This document shows, piece by piece, positions 1-8,800 of a stretch of DNA of 64,000 nt (its first letter is position 1; each line of letters opens with the position of its first letter). Location of the stretch: the NCBI GenBank assembly GCA_900316805.1, contig ONEJ01000103.1, positions 1 to 64,000 of the forward strand, read 5' to 3'. The notes beneath the pieces were generated by a model, which saw only the letters and a list, made by a program, of their open reading frames with translations, was not told where the DNA came from and searched no databases. The DNA is from an uncultured Lachnospiraceae bacterium. Its GTDB lineage: Bacteria; Bacillota; Clostridia; Lachnospirales; Lachnospiraceae. The position numbers and the translations under genes were made by a program.

Positions 1-154
1 ATTTGTGCGAAATGTTCCGCTATCCATCCCCGGAGAATCCGGGTGGCAGGCGGGGGCCGCTGGGAAATCCATGTGGGAAGTTTTAGTTTTCTATATATTA
101 TAATCGAAAATACAATGAAAAACAACGAGGGCTTTACCACTGTTCAAACATCCA

Positions 155-613
155 TCACCAGTATTTCGGAAGCCCATAGCCAAAGAAAAAGTAATAAAGT
201 GCCCCTGCCGTTTTACCGATTGCCATAGCCGTCATCACAAGGGACAGCCCCCGCTTGATATAGAGCCTTCGGAAGAGAATCGGAAACGTATTCAGAATTT
301 CCGCAAGGGCAACGGAGATACAGCCTACAAAAATCCCTGCCGAAATCCCATATAACGCCAGCAGCAAATGTCCCACCCACACAATGGGAAACTGCCTTTC
401 CCAGTCAATGACTGAAAAAACAGCACCGGTCAGCACTCCCAGAATAATCATGTTTTCAATGGCCAAAATACGATCTGCCAGATTGCTTTTTTTAATCATG
501 CGGGGGATCACCCCAATGACCAGAAGAAATGCGAAGGTTCCCGCAGAAACCGCCACCCCGCAGGCAAAGGTAACAGCCCCCATCAGAATATGTTTAAGAA
601 ACATCGTGCTCAT
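155..613 (-). CDS. spoVAB: Stage V sporulation protein AB
   Basis: Small membrane protein of the SpoVA channel, which moves dipicolinic acid into the forespore during sporulation and out during germination. The protein is very hydrophobic, with about four membrane segments across roughly 150 residues and the family's length and pattern. I place the start at ATG 613, with GGAAG eight bases upstream; an in-frame ATG at 604 behind AAGGGG is an alternative. Either start overlaps the 3' end of spoVAA, so the two are translationally coupled. The next spoVA gene would lie beyond the left edge; the 154 bases before this gene's stop show no supportable start of spoVAC. Confidence 0.85.
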   Translation of the reverse strand: MSTMFLKHILMGAVTFACGVAVSAGTFAFLLVIGVIPRMIKKSNLADRILAIENMIILGVLTGAVFSVIDWERQFPIVWVGHLLLALYGISAGIFVGCISVALAEILNTFPILFRRLYIKRGLSLVMTAMAIGKTAGALYYFFFGYGLPKYW

Positions 614-1241
614 GCCCCTTTCTTCCAGCATTCTCGATAAAGGTGGTGTCCACATCCTTCTCGTATTTACGCATCTCTACCTGAATCGGCGTCGGATCCG
701 AAGTGATCTTTTTCTTTCCAATATGGTTAAAGAAAACCAGAATTCCCACCGCCAGTCCCAGGCAGTAGCATACCTCGATCTCTGTCACGTTGGGCTTTTC
801 CACCCCCATGATCTGCCCATAAAACCGGTCAAAAACCTCCCCCACGGACACATCGTTATTAAAGGCCATGATGGTAAAAGCCGACCCCAGAAAAATCAAA
901 AGGCATACCGCCCCAACCTTCAGATACTCCAGCCATTTCGGTGCCAGAGGCTCTTCCATATACTCCACCACAAAATCCTGTTCCCCGTAACTGACCACCT
1001 CCACCTGAGGATAGTCATTCTGAATCAACTCAATGATCTTCAAAATGGAAAAAACCTCAATCCGTTTCTTCTTGGAGGTTTCTTTTTTCTCAAAGCTATA
1101 AAAAGTTTTATTTTTGATTCCGGCACAAATGGCCGGATCCGAACACTGCACGGACATCACATCCTGTATTTTTACCTGTGGCTCACGGCAGATGCTGTTG
1201 CGCTCAGCCTTCACATATACGATTTCACATTTTTCTTTCAT
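594..1241 (-). CDS. spoVAA: Stage V sporulation protein AA
   Basis: First gene of the spoVA operon, encoding part of the inner spore membrane dipicolinate channel. The 215-residue protein has a soluble N-terminal half (a small beta-rich domain, about residues 1-100) and two membrane segments near residues 107-129 and 158-175, typical of SpoVAA. The start is set at ATG 1241 because AGGAGG lies five bases upstream; a longer reading from 1256 would run through that ribosome site. A sigma-G-type promoter sits just upstream (1271-1301), so expression should be forespore specific. Confidence 0.88.
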   Translation of the reverse strand: MKEKCEIVYVKAERNSICREPQVKIQDVMSVQCSDPAICAGIKNKTFYSFEKKETSKKKRIEVFSILKIIELIQNDYPQVEVVSYGEQDFVVEYMEEPLAPKWLEYLKVGAVCLLIFLGSAFTIMAFNNDVSVGEVFDRFYGQIMGVEKPNVTEIEVCYCLGLAVGILVFFNHIGKKKITSDPTPIQVEMRKYEKDVDTTFIENAGRKGHEHDVS

Positions 1242-1270
1242 CACAACCTCCTGCATGCGTTTTTCCTGTG

Positions 1271-1301
1271 TATTATGTGGTCTTTTGAAGTTTTATATTC
1301 A
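1271..1301 (-). promoter_or_regulatory. Sigma-G promoter of the spoVA operon
   Basis: On the minus strand the -35 TGAATA (1296-1301) and -10 CATAATA (1271-1277) are separated by exactly 18 bases. This matches the known sigma-G consensus (TGNATA, 17-18 bases, CATNNTA) and lies about 30 bases upstream of the spoVAA ribosome site. SpoVA operons are established sigma-G targets in Bacillus and Clostridium. Confidence 0.8.
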
Positions 1302-1672
1302 TTCGCCAGCTGGACACTTCCGGCCTAGAGTCCGCCTGCAGCAGACACTCGATTTATGCTAAGCCGTGTGCGAGTTAATGCCTCTGTACACTGAAGCGGG
1401 CAAGGGAAATACACGTTCAAGCGAAGCGCGTTTGTATTTCCCGTGCCCCAATAAGCTCTGTGTAGAGAAATTTCCGGTTGACTTTGTCCATAATTGGGCA
1501 TACATTGAATATATGTATTCAGGAGTAGCACAAAACACTTGCTGTTTTGTGCGTATGAACATGATGTAATAGCAAAAAAGCCATCGCGAAGCGATTGTAA
1601 ATGCATTTTTGCTTCGTAGCTGTGAGGGTACTGAATAGTTACGAATGTATGAAAATAAAGGAGAACACTTTC
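1302..1672. other. Gene-free, hairpin-rich intergenic region
   Basis: Divergent intergenic space between spoVAA and the exporter pair. No convincing gene is seen. It holds a series of hairpins: a long one at about 1399-1449 (a dispersed repeat, listed separately), ATACAT/ATGTAT near 1500-1520, GCACAAAACA/TGTTTTGTGC at about 1528-1552, and ATCGC/GCGAT near 1583-1595. Short open frames across the region on both strands are by-products of the palindromes. Confidence 0.6.
1404..1447 (+). repeat. Dispersed palindromic repeat, family B, copy 1
   Basis: A 44-base element with arms GGGAAATACACG and CGTTTGTATTTCCC around a GCGAAG-containing loop. The pairing extends outward through flanking GGGCA/TGCCC. 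A second copy of the same length lies at 47869-47912, upstream of gerKA; by eye 37 of 44 positions are identical. Both copies are intergenic and next to spore genes. Confidence 0.7.
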
Positions 1673-2446
1673 ATGGCTCACACGAAGGAAATCCTGACCC
1701 TTGCAGTGGAAATTGCAGACACCATGCTCCGAAGCGGTGCCGAAATCTACCGGGTCGAGGATTCTGTTATTCATATATTAGAAGCCTATGGCTTAGAGGA
1801 TTTTGATGTCTATGTACTTTCCAACGGCATTTTCGCCAGCGCCAACGAGAACCGGGAAGATGCCTGCAGCATGGTGCGCCACGTTCCCATGGCATCCACC
1901 CAGCTCAACCGGGTAGTAGCCTTAAACCAGCTGGTCCGTGACATCTGCAGCCACAAATGCAGTCTTCCGGAAGCAAATCTCCGCCTGCAGGAATGCCGGT
2001 GCCTTCCACCCTTTTCCCCCGGAACCACCATACTGGCCTGTGGCGTGGTCTGTGCTGCCTTCTCCTTTCTCTTTGGTGGTAGCCCTCCGGACGGACTTTT
2101 TTCCTTTTGCATCGGACTTCTGGAGCAGCTCTTTGTGCTGACCTGTAAAAAGTACAAAGTGCCCCGTTTCCTGACAACGGTATACACCAGTGTAGTGATC
2201 TCGCTGCTGTGTATCCTGTCGGTGATGACCGGGCTGCCTCTTCACCATGACAAACTGGTGGTGGGAAGTATTATGCCCATTGTACCGGGAATTGTATTTA
2301 CCACCTCCATCCGTGATTTCTACAATGAGGACTACCTTTCCGGCAGTATCCACCTGATCGATGCTTTGTTCACGGCACTTTGTATCGCGGTAGGTGTATC
2401 GCTTCCGATTCTGTTGTTTCGTTATCTGGGAGGATTTTTATTTTGA
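1673..2446 (+). CDS. Threonine/serine exporter, N-terminal component (DUF1212)
   Basis: Inner-membrane subunit of a ThrE-type threonine/serine exporter. In many Firmicutes ThrE is split into two adjacent genes: a longer one with the soluble DUF1212 domain and a shorter, purely membrane DUF3815 one. This 257-residue protein starts with a cytoplasmic domain (residues 1-115, with LRSGAEIYRVEDSV typical of the family) followed by about five membrane helices. The start is ATG 1673 with AAGGAG nine bases upstream. The stop overlaps the TTG start of the next gene. Substrate is inferred from the family only. Confidence 0.85.
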   Translation: MAHTKEILTLAVEIADTMLRSGAEIYRVEDSVIHILEAYGLEDFDVYVLSNGIFASANENREDACSMVRHVPMASTQLNRVVALNQLVRDICSHKCSLPEANLRLQECRCLPPFSPGTTILACGVVCAAFSFLFGGSPPDGLFSFCIGLLEQLFVLTCKKYKVPRFLTTVYTSVVISLLCILSVMTGLPLHHDKLVVGSIMPIVPGIVFTTSIRDFYNEDYLSGSIHLIDALFTALCIAVGVSLPILLFRYLGGFLF

Positions 2447-2907
2447 ATTATTTGATTCAGTTTCTTGTGGCCATGACGGCCACAGTTGCAGTTGCCATAC
2501 TATTTGCCACACCTAAGCGGGAGCTGATCTTCTGCGGTCTCAGCGGTGCCATCAGCTGGATTTTCTATTACATTGTTGATGAGAGATCCGGAAATACCGT
2601 GGCCGCCTGCCTTGCCGCCACCTTCATTCTGGCTGTGTTTTCAAGAACTCTTGCGGTGCTTCGGAGAAATCCGGCTACCATCTATCTGCTATCCGGGATC
2701 TTCACCCTGGTGCCGGGAGCCGGAGTCTATTACACGGTGTACTATCTGATTTCCGGAGACCGGGCGCGTTTTGCCTCCAAAGGACTAGAAACACTGGAGA
2801 TTGCTTTGGCCATTGTCTTTGGCATTATCTTTGGATTCGCCATACCGGAGGCACTTTTCCACCGGCGGACACCAAAGCAGAAGATTCCGGAAAGCAAGAA
2901 GTCCTGA
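2443..2907 (+). CDS. Threonine/serine exporter, C-terminal component (DUF3815)
   Basis: Second half of the split ThrE-type exporter: 154 residues, with four or five membrane helices and a short basic C-terminal tail. The start is TTG 2443, which overlaps the TGA stop of the upstream gene (TTGA) and has GGGAGG nine bases upstream; an in-frame ATG at 2380 lies inside the upstream gene and is unlikely. The pair is expected to form one transporter. A strong terminator follows at 2921. Confidence 0.85.
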   Translation: MNYLIQFLVAMTATVAVAILFATPKRELIFCGLSGAISWIFYYIVDERSGNTVAACLAATFILAVFSRTLAVLRRNPATIYLLSGIFTLVPGAGVYYTVYYLISGDRARFASKGLETLEIALAIVFGIIFGFAIPEALFHRRTPKQKIPESKKS

Positions 2908-2920
2908 TATTTGCCCCGAC

Positions 2921-2964
2921 AAAAAAAGCCGCTGCAGAACCACCTCTGCAACGGCTTTTTTATC
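2921..2964. terminator. Bidirectional terminator, exporter/alarmone synthetase
   Basis: The stem AGCCGCTGCAGA / TCTGCAACGGCT (one mismatch) is flanked by a run of A on the left and six T on the right. It lies between two convergent genes and can serve both strands. Confidence 0.9.
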
Positions 2965-2970
2965 GAATTC

Positions 2971-3639
2971 TCACGAAGCCTCTTTCTTCTCCATCGTCTC
3001 CCCCTGCTTGGATTTTGCCTCCAGAACTGCCTCATTCAGCTGCAGCATCTTATCGTCCAGATCCGACACAATTTCCGCGCAGGCACGAAGATCCCGGCTG
3101 ATATACTCAGGTGCGTTTCCTTCGAATTTGTAGTAGATCTTATGTTCAAGACTGGCCCAGAAATCCATAGCAATGGTGCGGATCTGGATCTCCACCTTCG
3201 TGTCCACCACCCGGTCCGAAAGAAAAATCGGAACCGTCACATGCATGTGAAAGCTCTTGTATCCGCTGGCCTTCGGATGTTTGATGTAATCCTTGATGGA
3301 AATAACCGTCAGATCATTCTGTTTGCCGATCATCTCCGCCAGACGGTAGATATCCGAGGTAAAGGAACAGACAATACGGATTCCCGCGATGTCATTAATA
3401 TAATTTACCATATTCTCAATGGAACTTTCATATCCATCTCTTTTCAGCTTCTTGACAATGCTTTCCGGTGTCTTGATCCTCTTCTTAATGTACTCAATGG
3501 GATTGTATTTATGTATGTGAACAAACTCGTCATTGAGAATGTCAAGCTTCGTGCCGACCTCCTTTAACGCCGAGTTGTACAAGAACATGACCGTCTCCCA
3601 GCTGTCAATGTCCTCATTCAGCATCTGTGATGTGCTCAT
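2971..3639 (-). CDS. Small alarmone synthetase (RelA/SpoT-like GTP pyrophosphokinase)
   Basis: Makes (p)ppGpp from ATP and GTP or GDP. At 222 residues it contains only the synthetase fold (about residues 35-190), with no HD hydrolase, TGS or ACT domain, so it belongs to the SAS group (RelQ-like). Visible family features are IAGIRIVCSF, KDYIKHPKASGYKSFH (substrate loop) and the VEIQIRT strand with its catalytic glutamate. A charged C-terminal helix follows, as in RelQ tetramers. The start ATG has AAGGAGGGGG upstream. I call it RelQ-like rather than RelP-like from length and the C-terminal helix only. Confidence 0.85.
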   Translation of the reverse strand: MSTSQMLNEDIDSWETVMFLYNSALKEVGTKLDILNDEFVHIHKYNPIEYIKKRIKTPESIVKKLKRDGYESSIENMVNYINDIAGIRIVCSFTSDIYRLAEMIGKQNDLTVISIKDYIKHPKASGYKSFHMHVTVPIFLSDRVVDTKVEIQIRTIAMDFWASLEHKIYYKFEGNAPEYISRDLRACAEIVSDLDDKMLQLNEAVLEAKSKQGETMEKKEAS

Positions 3640-3729
3640 GCTACCCCCTCCTTACTATATTCCTATTCTACCATACTTCCCCCGGAAAAGGGGGAAAATC
3701 CCCTATTTTTTAGAAAATCTTAATGGCTA

Positions 3730-3993
3730 CTAATCCTCATGGAGTACCTGCATTTCCATATAGTCGAAATCAATCTCCTCCACAAAATTATCCTTCGTAA
3801 ATCTTGTCCTGGCGTGACGTTTGAACTCCTCCACATTGGCATCCAGCCAGATGGGTTTCCCCAGATCAAACTTTTCGCAGGCCTCCTCCAGCGCCCGGAA
3901 AATTTTGTGGGTTCTGGTATCCTCACTTTCATCCTCAATGGTCTCTGTCCGAAGCAGATGTGTGTCAGACCAGATCTTAAACCAGATCGTCAT
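3730..3993 (-). CDS. Conserved hypothetical small protein
   Basis: An 87-residue acidic protein that I do not recognise beyond being a conserved small protein of Lachnospiraceae type. It has no membrane segment or cysteine motif. The start is ATG 3993, with AAAGGAGG seven bases upstream lying inside the 3' end of the methyltransferase gene. The methyltransferase stop is only one base before this start, so the two are almost certainly co-translated. The fold looks mixed alpha/beta, with a central HKIFRALEEACEKFDLGKPI helix-turn segment. Confidence 0.7.
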   Translation of the reverse strand: MTIWFKIWSDTHLLRTETIEDESEDTRTHKIFRALEEACEKFDLGKPIWLDANVEEFKRHARTRFTKDNFVEEIDFDYMEMQVLHED

Positions 3994-3994
3994 A

Positions 3995-4771
3995 TCATTT
4001 CCTCCTTTGGCGGCTGCACTCATACATGAGCAGTGCCCCAGAAACTGCTGCATTTAATGATTCCACCTGCCCCTGCATGGGAATACGGATATAGGTATCT
4101 GCCATTCCTGCAATCTCATCAGTAAGGCCATTCCCCTCATTTCCAATGAGAAAGCCACAGGACTTTGTATAATCGAAGGCGTCATAGGCTGCCGTTCCCC
4201 TTAAATGCGCTGCATAAAGATTTACCCCGTCAGCCTTCAGCCTCTTGAGCATTTCCCCCAGATCCTCCGCCACCAGAAAGGGAACCCTATAGATACTGCC
4301 CATGGTGGAGCGAATGGTTTTCGGGTTGAAGAGATCTACCGTTGTCCGGCTCATGATCACGCCGGTGATGCCGGCTCCCTCACCGGTTCGAAGCATGGTG
4401 CCCAGATTTCCCGGATCCTGCACTCCATCCAGAATCAGCAGATGGGTACGCCTTCCATCCAGAAGCTGCTCATAGGAGTATTCCGGCATACGGATCAACG
4501 CAAGAATCCCCTGGGGCGTCTGGGTGTCGGAAACACTTTTAAATACAGAATCCGAAACCTCCTCATAGGGGTATCCCTCCAACAGTCTTCGGTGCTCCTC
4601 CATCTCCAGAAAACCGGAGGAGGCATAGACGTAAAGCACCTGCTCTTTGGGTGCCTCCTCGAACATTTTAATGCCTTCCACCACAAAGGTCTTCTGTTTT
4701 TTCCGTTCCTTTGCCTTTTTCATCAATGCCACCAGATTCTTCATCTGCTGGTTTGCGGTACTCGTAATCAT
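3995..4771 (-). CDS. TrmH/SpoU-family RNA 2'-O-methyltransferase
   Basis: SPOUT-class enzyme that methylates ribose 2'-OH in rRNA or tRNA using S-adenosylmethionine. The 258-residue protein has the usual N-terminal substrate-binding domain (residues 1-100, with KAKERKKQKTFVVEG) and the C-terminal knotted domain. The SPOUT motifs are visible: motif 1 LDGVQDPGNLGTMLRT, motif 2 FLIGNEGNGL and motif 3 IPMQGQVESLNAAVSGALL. The RNA target cannot be read from sequence; relatives act on 23S rRNA. It lies downstream of pfkA after a terminator, with GGGGAG upstream of its ATG. Confidence 0.88.
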   Translation of the reverse strand: MITSTANQQMKNLVALMKKAKERKKQKTFVVEGIKMFEEAPKEQVLYVYASSGFLEMEEHRRLLEGYPYEEVSDSVFKSVSDTQTPQGILALIRMPEYSYEQLLDGRRTHLLILDGVQDPGNLGTMLRTGEGAGITGVIMSRTTVDLFNPKTIRSTMGSIYRVPFLVAEDLGEMLKRLKADGVNLYAAHLRGTAAYDAFDYTKSCGFLIGNEGNGLTDEIAGMADTYIRIPMQGQVESLNAAVSGALLMYECSRQRRK

Positions 4772-4782
4772 ACAATCTCCCC

Positions 4783-4815
4783 AAAAAAAGAGACGGCCGA
4801 TTCCTCGGCCGCCCT
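4783..4815 (-). terminator. Intrinsic terminator of pfkA
   Basis: On the minus strand, GGCGGCCGA and TCGGCCGTC form a GC-rich stem followed by seven T. It lies about 20 bases after the pfkA stop and just before the methyltransferase start. Confidence 0.9.
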
Positions 4816-4836
4816 GTCTGCTGTTCTCTTTCCTTC

Positions 4837-5808
4837 TTATACCAAAGACTTGGAAATCTGATACATATACTCGTCTACGCCCTTCTTCATAGCAAGTGCT
4901 TCATCAATATCGAAATCAACAAATGCGCCGCCACTGTGAGCAACTACGCGATTGCTCTTGCCTTCACAGAGAAGATCAACTGCCATCGCCCCCATCGTTG
5001 TTGCGTATACACGATCCTTACAGGTTGGGCTTCCGCCTCGCTGCATATGTCCGAGAATCGTTGCACGGGTCTCAATGCCGGTGACATCCTCAATTCTCTT
5101 TGCCATGCTCTGGGAATGTCCGATTCCCTCTGCGTTGATGATAATATAGTGCTGCTTGCCGTTCTTACGGGCCTCCACTACCTGATCGATCAGACGCTGC
5201 TCATCATAATCATATTTCTCCGGCAGAAGAACTTCCTCCGCACCATTTGCAAGACCGCACCACAGTGCAATATGACCGGCGCCGCGTCCCATAACCTCGA
5301 TGATGGAACATCTCTCATGGGAGGTGGAGGTATCACGTACCTTGTCAATTGCCTCCATAGCTGTGTTTACCGCGGTATCAAAACCAATGGTATAATCGGT
5401 ACATGCAATATCCAGATCGATGGTACCCGGAATACCGATAGTATTGATTCCTAACGCAGCAAGCTTCTGCGCACCCTTGAAGGAACCATCGCCGCCGATG
5501 ACTACAATTGCATCAATGCCGAACTTCTTACAGATTTCTGCACCCTTCTGCTGTCCTTCCGGTGTCACAAACTCCATACAACGGGCTGTCTGTAAAATCG
5601 TACCGCCGCGAGAGATAGTATCGGATACGCTCTTTGCATCCATCTCAACGATTTCCTCGTTCAAAAGACCTGCATATCCTCTCTTGATTCCGACCACTCT
5701 CTTTCCCTTGGAAAGGGCCTGACGGACAACGGCACGAATTGCCGCATTCATTCCGGGAGCATCTCCACCGCTGGTCAGTACGCCGATTGTATTTATCTCT
5801 TTTGCCAT
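4837..5808 (-). CDS. pfkA: ATP-dependent 6-phosphofructokinase
   Basis: Phosphorylates fructose 6-phosphate in glycolysis. The 323-residue protein starts at ATG 5808 (GGAGGAA seven bases upstream), giving the canonical beginning MAKEINTIGVLTSGGDAPG. GGDGS at residues 105-109 carries the glycine that marks ATP rather than pyrophosphate use. The catalytic loop reads PGTIDLDIACTDYTIG (about 127-142): both aspartates are present but the asparagine common between them in well-studied enzymes is leucine. MGRGAGHIALWCG and the RGGSPTCKDR segment are also typical. It follows dnaE directly, an arrangement I recall from other Clostridia. Confidence 0.93.
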   Translation of the reverse strand: MAKEINTIGVLTSGGDAPGMNAAIRAVVRQALSKGKRVVGIKRGYAGLLNEEIVEMDAKSVSDTISRGGTILQTARCMEFVTPEGQQKGAEICKKFGIDAIVVIGGDGSFKGAQKLAALGINTIGIPGTIDLDIACTDYTIGFDTAVNTAMEAIDKVRDTSTSHERCSIIEVMGRGAGHIALWCGLANGAEEVLLPEKYDYDEQRLIDQVVEARKNGKQHYIIINAEGIGHSQSMAKRIEDVTGIETRATILGHMQRGGSPTCKDRVYATTMGAMAVDLLCEGKSNRVVAHSGGAFVDFDIDEALAMKKGVDEYMYQISKSLV

Positions 5809-5864
5809 TGCTAAATTCCTCCGTATATTATTCATAAATTATATTCACATTAACCTGTTATATT

Positions 5865-8800
5865 TTATACTTTTTTCACAGAATTTTCAATGCTTTTTTC
5901 TTTGAGGGCTACATTTTTTTCTCCAAGGAAGTCCTTAAGCCTTGTGACAAGCCCCTGATCTGCCCGGACATTCCAATTTTCCCCAAGTTTTTTGACTGCT
6001 CTGGGATTAGAAACATAGATATAAACGGCATCCTCTCCATCCGAATCCCTAAGCAGGCTCATAAGCTCCTGCTCTTTTTCGGCATACGTCTCCTTGCTGG
6101 AAAACTGCAGCCACAGTTCCTTTTTCGTTTCATCAAAGGGAACGATCCGCTCGCAGATGATCTTGCCGTCCTGTTCGTCTTCCACCGTAGCCCGTCCTGC
6201 CACAAACAGCTTGGCATCCTCCGTGAGATATTTTCCGTATGTCTCGTAATCCCTTGGAAAAATAATAATTTCCACGGAACCCGTCAGATCCTCCAGGGTA
6301 ATGAAAGCCATCACCTTGTCATTTCTTGTATATTTGATGGTTTTGGCACTGAGCATGCCGCCCACAACCACATGGGCATTGTCGGCTGCCCTAACCGCAC
6401 CGGTCTCCTCGTCCCGCATGAAATCCACCGCGTGGGCTGTTGCACTCTTTTTCATCTTATCCACATACGCTTCCAGCGGATGTCCGCTGAGGTAGATTCC
6501 CAGGACCTCCTTCTCATAGCCCAGAAGCTCCTCCTTGGAAAATTCCTCCACCTTCGGATACTGAATTTCGTAATGCTTCTTTTCCTCATCGGAAACCAGG
6601 TCAAAGAGGCTCATCTGTCCTTCCATGCCGGATTTCTTCTGTTTTGTCACATCATCCGCAATGGCGGCGTAGACTAACGTCATCTGGTGGCGGTTTCCAT
6701 CCAGGCTGTCGCAGGCACCGGCCTTGATAAGATTCTCAATGGCCCGCTTGCTCATATCCTGCCTGGCATTCCGCTCGATAAAATCCTGCAGCGTGCGGTA
6801 GGAACCATTCGCCTCCCGCTCCGCGATGATCTTGTCGATCACCGGCCTGCCCAGAGATTTGATGGCATAAAGGCCGTAGCGGATATTGCTGCCCTCCGCC
6901 GTAAATTCTCCCTGACCTACATTAATGTCCGGCGGCAGCACCTTAATTCCCAGCTCCCTGCAATGGAGAAGATACTCCGCCGCCTTTACAGAGTTATCGA
7001 TGACGGAAGTCATAAGGGCAGCCATAAATTCCACCGGATAGTAACACTTGAGCCATGCAGTCTGGGCACTGATCACCGCATAAGCCGCCGCATGGGATTT
7101 GTTAAAGGCGTACTTCGCAAAATCCACCATGGAATCGTAAATACTGTTGGCTGCCTGCTCGTCGATGCCGTTTGCCACGCAGCCTTTGATGCCCCTGGTC
7201 TCATCTCCGTATACAAAGCTCTGCCTCTCTGCGTCGATGACATGCTGCTTTTTCTTACTCATGGCACGACGGATATTATCTGCCTGCCCCATGGTATAGC
7301 CTGCCAGCTTCTGCACGATCTGCATCACCTGCTCCTGGTAGACAATACAGCCGTAGGTGGGCTCCAAAATCGATCGAAGCTCCGGCGTCACGTAGGTGAC
7401 TGTCTGGGGATTATTTTTTCCCTTGATATAATTGGGGATAAAGTCCATTGGTCCCGGACGATACAGGGAAATTCCGGCGATGATATCCTCGAAATTCTCC
7501 GGTTTCAATTCCCTCATGAAGTTCTGCATTCCCGCAGACTCCAGCTGGAACACCCCTTCCGTCTTACCGCTTCCAATGAAATCCAGCATCTTCTTATCAT
7601 TCACGTCAATGTGGTCGATATCAATAGCTCTCCCCGTAGATGCCTTAATATTCCGCACGGCATCCTTAAGAACCGTCAGGGTACGAAGCCCTAAGAAATC
7701 CATCTTAAGAAGTCCTAACTCCTCCAGCTGCACCATATTGTATTCTGCCGTGGGGGAGCCATCGCTGGCCCGTCCCAAAGGCACGTAATCGCTGGCCACT
7801 CCGGGATAAATCACCACCCCTGCCGCATGGACGGAGGTGTGGTTGGGAAGCCCCTCTAAACGTTTTGCCATGTCGATCAGGTCATGCATCTGCCGGTCTC
7901 CTTCATAGAGACTTCGAAATTCCGGATTTACCTGCAGTGCCCGGTCAATGGTCATGTTTAATTCCATAGGCACCATCTTCGCCACCCGGTCCATCTGGGC
8001 ATAGGGGAAATCCAAAGCCTTTCCCACAGCCTTGATCACTCCCCGGGCTGCCATGGTTCCAAAGGTCACAATCTGGGTCACGGAATCCTTGCCATACTTT
8101 TCCGTGACATATTCAATGGCGCGGTAACGCTCCGCATACTCAAAATCCACGTCGATATCCGGCATGGACACTCGCTCCGGATTTAAGAAACGCTCAAAGA
8201 GCAGATTGTATTTTACCGGATCGATATTGGTGATGCCGGTACAATAGCAGACCTTGCTTCCTGCGGCAGAACCACGGCCTGGTCCCACCCAGCAGTCATG
8301 GGTCCTGCACCAGTTGATATAGTCCCACACGATCAGGATATATTCCACAAACCCCATCTTTCGGATGATGCCCAGCTCGTAATTCATGTCCTCGTGAATC
8401 TGCGCACACTGCTCCTTCGTATAATCCGGGTTCTGCCGGTATTTCTTTTCAAATCCCTCCTCACAGAGGCTGTTCAAAAATGTCCAAGCACTGTCAAAGC
8501 CAGCCGGCACCTCGTATTTTGGAATCTTGTAATTGCCAAACTCGATGGTCACCTGACAGCGGTCCGCGATTTTCTGGGTATTTTCCAAAGCCTCCGGCGC
8601 GTAGGGAAACAAGGCATTCATCTGTTCTTCGTTTTTTACAAAGAACTGCCCGCCCTCGTAGCGCATCCGGTCCTCATCGGTGATTTTCTTTCCGGTCTGG
8701 ATGCATAAAAGCACATCGTGGGATTCCACATCCTCCTCGTAGGTATAATGCACATCATTGGTGCACACCAGACCGATGCCAAGCTCCCTGCTCATACGAA

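Noticed and set aside
1..154. Start of spoVAC or another gene at the left edge
   Set aside because: Only a short minus-strand frame without a ribosome site or recognisable N-terminus is present.
384..1328. Long plus-strand open frame of 314 residues opposite spoVAA/AB
   Set aside because: Antisense shadow of two clear sporulation genes; composition is atypical and no ribosome site is seen.
1366..1569. Open frames of 67 residues on both strands at the same place
   Set aside because: Created by the inverted repeats in the intergenic region; no ribosome sites.
6687..7694. 335-residue plus-strand open frame inside dnaE
   Set aside because: Antisense shadow of a conserved polymerase; no independent support.
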